Shown here in pieces: positions 60,797 through 64,000 of a DNA stretch of 64,000 nucleotides. How positions within the stretch are numbered: position 1 is the first letter of the stretch; every line of letters starts with the position of its first letter. Both the position numbers and the translations under genes were made by a program. Source of the DNA: Paenibacillus peoriae KCTC 3763 (GTDB taxonomy: Bacteria; Bacillota; Bacilli; Paenibacillales; Paenibacillaceae); contig NZ_AGFX01000041.1 in assembly GCF_000236805.1 (NCBI RefSeq), positions 434,001-498,000 of the forward strand, given 5' to 3'. The notes under the pieces were generated by a model. It worked only from the letters and a program-made list of their open reading frames with translations, did not search any database and was not told the DNA's origin.

Positions 60797-61372
60797 TTTC
60801 CATGTACATTTCTTCAGTTCAGCATATATAGACTTTATTCCTCACATGATAGAGCTACAGATCAGCTCATAATGGTAAAATTCCCCATCTTTAATATATT
60901 GATTTCTTTCATACACTCTTTGGACTGTAACATTATTCTTTCCTGTCGTTACCCTGTATCCTTGGCTCCTGTTAGTTTGCATGTTGCTAAGCTGCGTTCA
61001 ATAAAAGTTGGGAGATCCTTCGTTTTCGGTAATCCTCATCCGCTAATAAATCATCAACATCCAAGATCATTTCATAGAAATACAAGAAAACGATAGATAC
61101 AATTGTGTAAACTCAATCACTTTATCTTTTGCTATATCTTTTACGATAAAAATGATCGACTGTAAAATACATAACTTCCTTTTTTAACCTTTAATTTTAA
61201 GTCAAACCAAGAATATTCACGAAATATTCGATATTTATTGAAATTTCCTATTGATTTGATGTCACTATGATGTCACCTTTCGGTATACCAAATCGCTATG
61301 TAATGATACAATATTTACATGATATTTTGTCATTCCACATTAAAATATTTTCCCTCCGGAGGTTTGCAAATC
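60797..61372. other. AT-rich gap between structured repeat and the 61373 gene
   Basis: No gene recognised. The right part presumably carries the promoter of the 61373 gene; GATGTCAC occurs twice in tandem near 61258-61275. Confidence 0.4.
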
Positions 61373-61663
61373 ATGTCTAATTCTTTAGAAATATTAATTG
61401 AACCCATAATCAGAAACCGATTAGAAACATTGTATAGCAATCTTTCTAAAACCTTACCGGAATACAACCAATTTTCCACGGAAAGCAACCAGTATTTTCA
61501 ACAAATCCGTGAATCCGTTCCCGAGCATCTCGAACATACCCTGTTTTTATATGAAGATGCCCAAATCTCTCTACAATCTATTCTGGAGAACCAAATATAT
61601 TTACAGGGATTCAAAGATGCTATGCAATTTTTAGATGAGTTACGTAACACCTATACTGGTTAA
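61373..61663 (+). CDS. Small helical hypothetical protein, 96 residues
   Basis: Starts MSNSLEILIEPIIRNRLETL at ATG 61373, after GGAGGTTTGC; ends FLDELRNTYTG. Mostly amphipathic helices. It may belong to a Paenibacillus-specific group like DUF6809 (low certainty). Monocistronic with a terminator after it. Confidence 0.65.
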   Translation: MSNSLEILIEPIIRNRLETLYSNLSKTLPEYNQFSTESNQYFQQIRESVPEHLEHTLFLYEDAQISLQSILENQIYLQGFKDAMQFLDELRNTYTG

Positions 61664-61713
61664 GAACTACATAATAATTTTCAACTTTAAAAATATATCT
61701 TTTGAAAGAACAA

Positions 61714-61737
61714 AAAACGCCTGTTGGTAGGCGTTTT
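61714..61737 (+). terminator. Terminator of the 61373 gene
   Basis: AAAACGCCT and AGGCGTTTT are perfect arms around a 6-base loop. Confidence 0.88.
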
Positions 61738-61843
61738 CATGTTTGTCCTTTTTAGCAATACTATCCATATGATATACTATAAACTAACAACAGAATGGCT
61801 TAGATGGGCGGTCGGCTAGTCTCCTGCAAAGGAGGTGATGCCT

Positions 61844-61927
61844 GTGGAGGTTAAAGATACGCTGATGTTGATGATTCAATTTGCAACGTTGGTGATCTTG
61901 ATTATTTCCTTCAACAAGAAAAAATAG
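61844..61927 (+). CDS. Hol_Tox-type micro-toxin (putative type I toxin), 27 residues
   Basis: MEVKDTLMLMIQFATLVILI then ISFNKKK. One hydrophobic helix ends in three lysines, as in Hol_Tox (holin-like toxin) peptides of Firmicutes. The GTG at 61844 lies eight bases after AAAGGAGG. It is followed by two hairpins also found after the remnant at 60413. Members are usually controlled by an antisense RNA from the opposite strand; that RNA is not visible here and is inferred. Expected to insert in the cytoplasmic membrane. Confidence 0.75.
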   Translation: MEVKDTLMLMIQFATLVILIISFNKKK

Positions 61928-61960
61928 ACCGCCCTCCGGAAAAGGTTAGCGGTCTATTTT
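61921..61960. terminator. Hairpin after the micro-toxin gene
   Basis: AAATAGACCG and CGGTCTATTT pair; inside, CCTCCGG/AAAAGG forms a second smaller arm. Counterpart of the element at 60459-60493. Confidence 0.7.
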
Positions 61961-62004
61961 ACTAATCCAACCCTACAGCCACCGCCCTTATAAGCGGCTG
62001 TTGT

Positions 62005-62041
62005 AAAAGAGTGAGGATGTTGGAGCATCCTTACTCTTTTT
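62005..62041 (+). terminator. Second hairpin of the micro-toxin module
   Basis: AAAAGAGTGAGGATG and CATCCTTACTCTTTT pair with one mismatch around TTGGAG, ending in T-run. Confidence 0.8.
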
Positions 62042-62129
62042 CAGTATATACTTATTAGCTTTAGTTTATCACAGGAAAAACCATGTTGCCAATATGGAAT
62101 ATCTTTTAAGGGGTGGCTTTCACACCACA

Positions 62130-63443
62130 TTACTTCTTCAATTGAAGCAGCTTAATCAGCTTGTCATGAATGGCAGTATTCGGATAATTGCCGGTAAATT
62201 GAGAGGAGCCGGGTCCCATTGCAGTCAATGCCACATCTACTGCAGTGTGTCCTTTTGTCGTCCAATCAATATAGAACGTTTCGTCCGTGCCATGAATGGT
62301 GAAAGGACCGTCTTCATTGGTTGTACCGTCGTCGGCTTCATCCTTCGCATCCTTACCTTCAATCGCCAAACCGCCTGTTTCATGGTCTGCCGTCACCAGA
62401 ACTAATGTATCTGGATGCGCTTTGGCATAATCCTTAGCTACTTTAACGGCCTTATCCAGCTGTTGCCCGGCCTTAATCGTCAATTCGCCTTCATTGTCAT
62501 GCGCCATCTCATCCGTTCCTTCTTCCTCTACCATCAGGAAAAAGCCTTTTTTGTTTTTGGAAAGAACGTCAATCGCTTTCGTTGTCATATCCGGCAGAGA
62601 AACTGTTGGGTTGTAAGAGTTGCCAAGCTTGTTGTGAGCCTGGAACATTTCTTCGTTGGCGAACAATCCGAGCAATTTAGAGCCTTTGGCTGCTTTCATT
62701 TCCGTCTGATTCGTCACATAGTTATAGCCCAATTTCTTGGCTTGCTCGACCAGGTTTCCTTGAGTTCCCTTACTTGCTTCCTCAGGGTCTTCTGCCGGCG
62801 CATCTGGAAGTTTACCTGGTGTGCCTGCCGGATACCAGAAATCCTCACCACCGCCCAGAATGACATCCAGCTTGCTCTTTTCCAGATACTGCTTGGCAAT
62901 CTCACTTTGAGCGGAACGCTTCTCGACATGCGCTCCAAAGGCAGCCCCGGTTGCGTCTGTTACTTGGCTTGTCGTCACAACACCTGTGGACATGCCTGCT
63001 TTCTTGGCCAACTCCATGATGGTTGTGACTGGTTTTTTATTCATATCCATCCCGATTGCGCCGTTATATGTTTTGACACCTGTTGCAATTGCAGTAGCTG
63101 CGGCCGCCGAATCCGTCACCAGATTGTCCCCTGAACTTGTGCTAACCAGGCCTGTTACCGGCATGTTGTCCATTTCAAGCAATCCCGACTTTCCAACCGT
63201 GGCCAAACGAATCGCGTTGCGACTTGCTTCTCCCATACCATCGCCGATAAAAAGAATGACATTTTTAGGAGCAGCGGCTTTGGCTGATGCAGTGCTCTGT
63301 CCTTTGGATGCCTGTGCAGTTGTAGACTTGGCATTAGATGAGGCTGCAAAAGCGTTAGGGATATCTGCGGATAACAATGGCACACTCAAAACGGTAATTG
63401 CACCTAAAGCAAGGATACTCTTTTTCATTGAACGCTTTTTCAC
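62130..63443 (-). CDS. Secreted alkaline phosphatase
   Basis: 437 residues from GTG 63443, which follows GGAGTGTGACCCT. Signal peptide (about 1-34, ends PNAFAASS). NVILFIGDGMGEASRNAIRL starts the catalytic fold, and the nucleophile Ser is in TDSAAAATAIATG at about residue 112. Metal-binding motifs include DVILGGGEDFWYP, EGTDEMAHDNEGE and VLVTADHETGGLAIEG; EDGPFTIHGTDETFYIDW then TTKGHTAVDVALTAMG supply later His residues. It releases phosphate from organic esters outside the cell. TTTACATTCACG and TTTCACA upstream resemble Pho-box repeats, so PhoP control is possible. Confidence 0.92.
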   Translation of the reverse strand: MKKRSMKKSILALGAITVLSVPLLSADIPNAFAASSNAKSTTAQASKGQSTASAKAAAPKNVILFIGDGMGEASRNAIRLATVGKSGLLEMDNMPVTGLVSTSSGDNLVTDSAAAATAIATGVKTYNGAIGMDMNKKPVTTIMELAKKAGMSTGVVTTSQVTDATGAAFGAHVEKRSAQSEIAKQYLEKSKLDVILGGGEDFWYPAGTPGKLPDAPAEDPEEASKGTQGNLVEQAKKLGYNYVTNQTEMKAAKGSKLLGLFANEEMFQAHNKLGNSYNPTVSLPDMTTKAIDVLSKNKKGFFLMVEEEGTDEMAHDNEGELTIKAGQQLDKAVKVAKDYAKAHPDTLVLVTADHETGGLAIEGKDAKDEADDGTTNEDGPFTIHGTDETFYIDWTTKGHTAVDVALTAMGPGSSQFTGNYPNTAIHDKLIKLLQLKK

Positions 63444-63562
63444 AGGGTCACACTCCAATAGGATTATTATTCATACATGATGAAATAATCATATATTTGT
63501 TTTGTGAAATTTTATGAAGCATTAGATCACGTGAATGTAAAAATTGTTTTTTCATAAAGTAC

Positions 63563-63602
63563 AAAAAAGGCATCGACTCTTGTAATCAAGGTCGACACCT
63601 TC
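63563..63602 (-). terminator. Terminator of the right-edge gene
   Basis: On the minus strand AAGGTGTCGAC and GTCGATGCCTT pair around the loop and are followed by TTTTTGTAC. It lies 25 bases past the stop at 63626. Confidence 0.8.
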
Positions 63603-63625
63603 TGTAGTATAAAAGCGATTTGTAG

Positions 63626-64000
63626 TTAAATCGCGGCAATTTCCTTACCGATCGGCATGGTATAGTACAACGGCTTTTGCTGTTCGTTCTGCTGATAGAC
63701 CACCAGCAGCAGCGTTCGCCCATCAGCAGTCAGTGGGCTACCGCCACTCAGGATATGGTCCAGACTGAACGGTAAAATATCCAGCACAGCGTGCTTTTGC
63801 AGTTCCTTTTCCCCCAGCTTCAAGGAAGCGAAGACCGGGATCACCTCATGATAGGACTGCGACTGCTGGCTGCCCGTAGCAGATGAAACATTTGCAGCAG
63901 GAGAAGAAGAAGCCTGTACAGCATTCATACCACCTGTATGTTGCTTGTCTGCCTCTCCCACAATGTCTGCAACCACAGGAGACAGCAGTGCATCTGGATG
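63626..64000 (-). CDS. Hypothetical protein, N-terminus beyond the window
   Basis: The frame is open to the right edge (HPDALLSPVVADIVGEADKQ); the GTG at 63976 is only an internal codon that could act as a start. The C-terminal 124 residues include a Ser/Ala/Gln-rich linker and FASLKLGEKELQKHAVLDIL, PFSLDHILSGGSPLTADGRT. No family recognised from this fragment. A terminator follows. Confidence 0.6.
   Translation of the reverse strand, partial: HPDALLSPVVADIVGEADKQHTGGMNAVQASSSPAANVSSATGSQQSQSYHEVIPVFASLKLGEKELQKHAVLDILPFSLDHILSGGSPLTADGRTLLLVVYQQNEQQKPLYYTMPIGKEIAAI

Noticed and set aside
62415-63134. 239-codon plus-strand frame opposite the alkaline phosphatase gene
   Set aside because: The minus strand carries all catalytic motifs of the phosphatase; this is a shadow.
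1-64000. CRISPR arrays, tRNA or rRNA genes, intact insertion sequences, prophage genes
   Set aside because: No regularly spaced repeats, no cloverleaf or rRNA text, and no transposase, integrase or capsid-type proteins were seen.

Overview
The window looks like chromosome of a Paenibacillus species, most likely near P. polymyxa. This is inferred from Firmicute-type ribosome binding sites (AGGAGG-like), a complete bacillibactin (dhb) pathway with a FeuABC importer, Fur boxes of the Bacillus type, a secreted cholesterol-dependent cytolysin, a Hol_Tox-type micro-toxin and an Rhs/WapA-like locus with P. polymyxa-type flanking genes. No rRNA, tRNA, CRISPR array or intact insertion sequence was seen.

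Layout. 0-5 kb: end of an alpha/beta hydrolase gene, an HssRS-like two-component system, a decayed hydrolase, and two small tandem Cro/C1-type regulators behind a duplicated promoter segment. 5-19 kb: a polymorphic-toxin locus on the minus strand. It has a secreted helper-like protein with FnIII and YD sequence, a 1952-residue Rhs/YD protein, its DUF5071 immunity gene, and then a graveyard of displaced toxin tails, immunity genes and broken Rhs cores (a barstar-like immunity gene cut by a stop codon, a lipase-like tail with a membrane-anchored immunity protein, and others). 19-32 kb: mixed housekeeping and accessory genes (DUF2087 regulator, GIY-YIG protein, HD hydrolase, pectin-side-chain acetylesterase, GNAT, HAD), a Fur-boxed methyltransferase/saccharopine-dehydrogenase-like pair beside a LuxR regulator, and an SPFH/NAD-kinase-like pair.

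32-50 kb: the iron block. A Fur box precedes dhbA-C-E-B-F-mbtH, which makes 2,3-dihydroxybenzoate and assembles it with glycine and threonine into bacillibactin. A second Fur box precedes feuA-B-C-besA, which imports ferric bacillibactin and opens the trilactone. No ATPase gene for the importer lies here. A third Fur-boxed gene encodes a YcgT-like ferredoxin/flavodoxin reductase.

52-64 kb: a cholesterol-dependent cytolysin, APH-like and Nudix genes in one operon, GNAT, a secreted beta-helix protein, a FlxA-like protein and a protein with a duplicated helical domain, PmtA-like methyltransferase plus DedA, a remnant and an intact copy of a Hol_Tox micro-toxin module, a structured repeat, an alkaline phosphatase, and an incomplete gene at the right edge.

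The parts most worth a second look are the Rhs cassette graveyard (including the nonsense-cut barstar), the Fur-controlled methyltransferase/dehydrogenase pair, the likely ATC start of besA, the duplicated HTH promoters and the paired micro-toxin modules.
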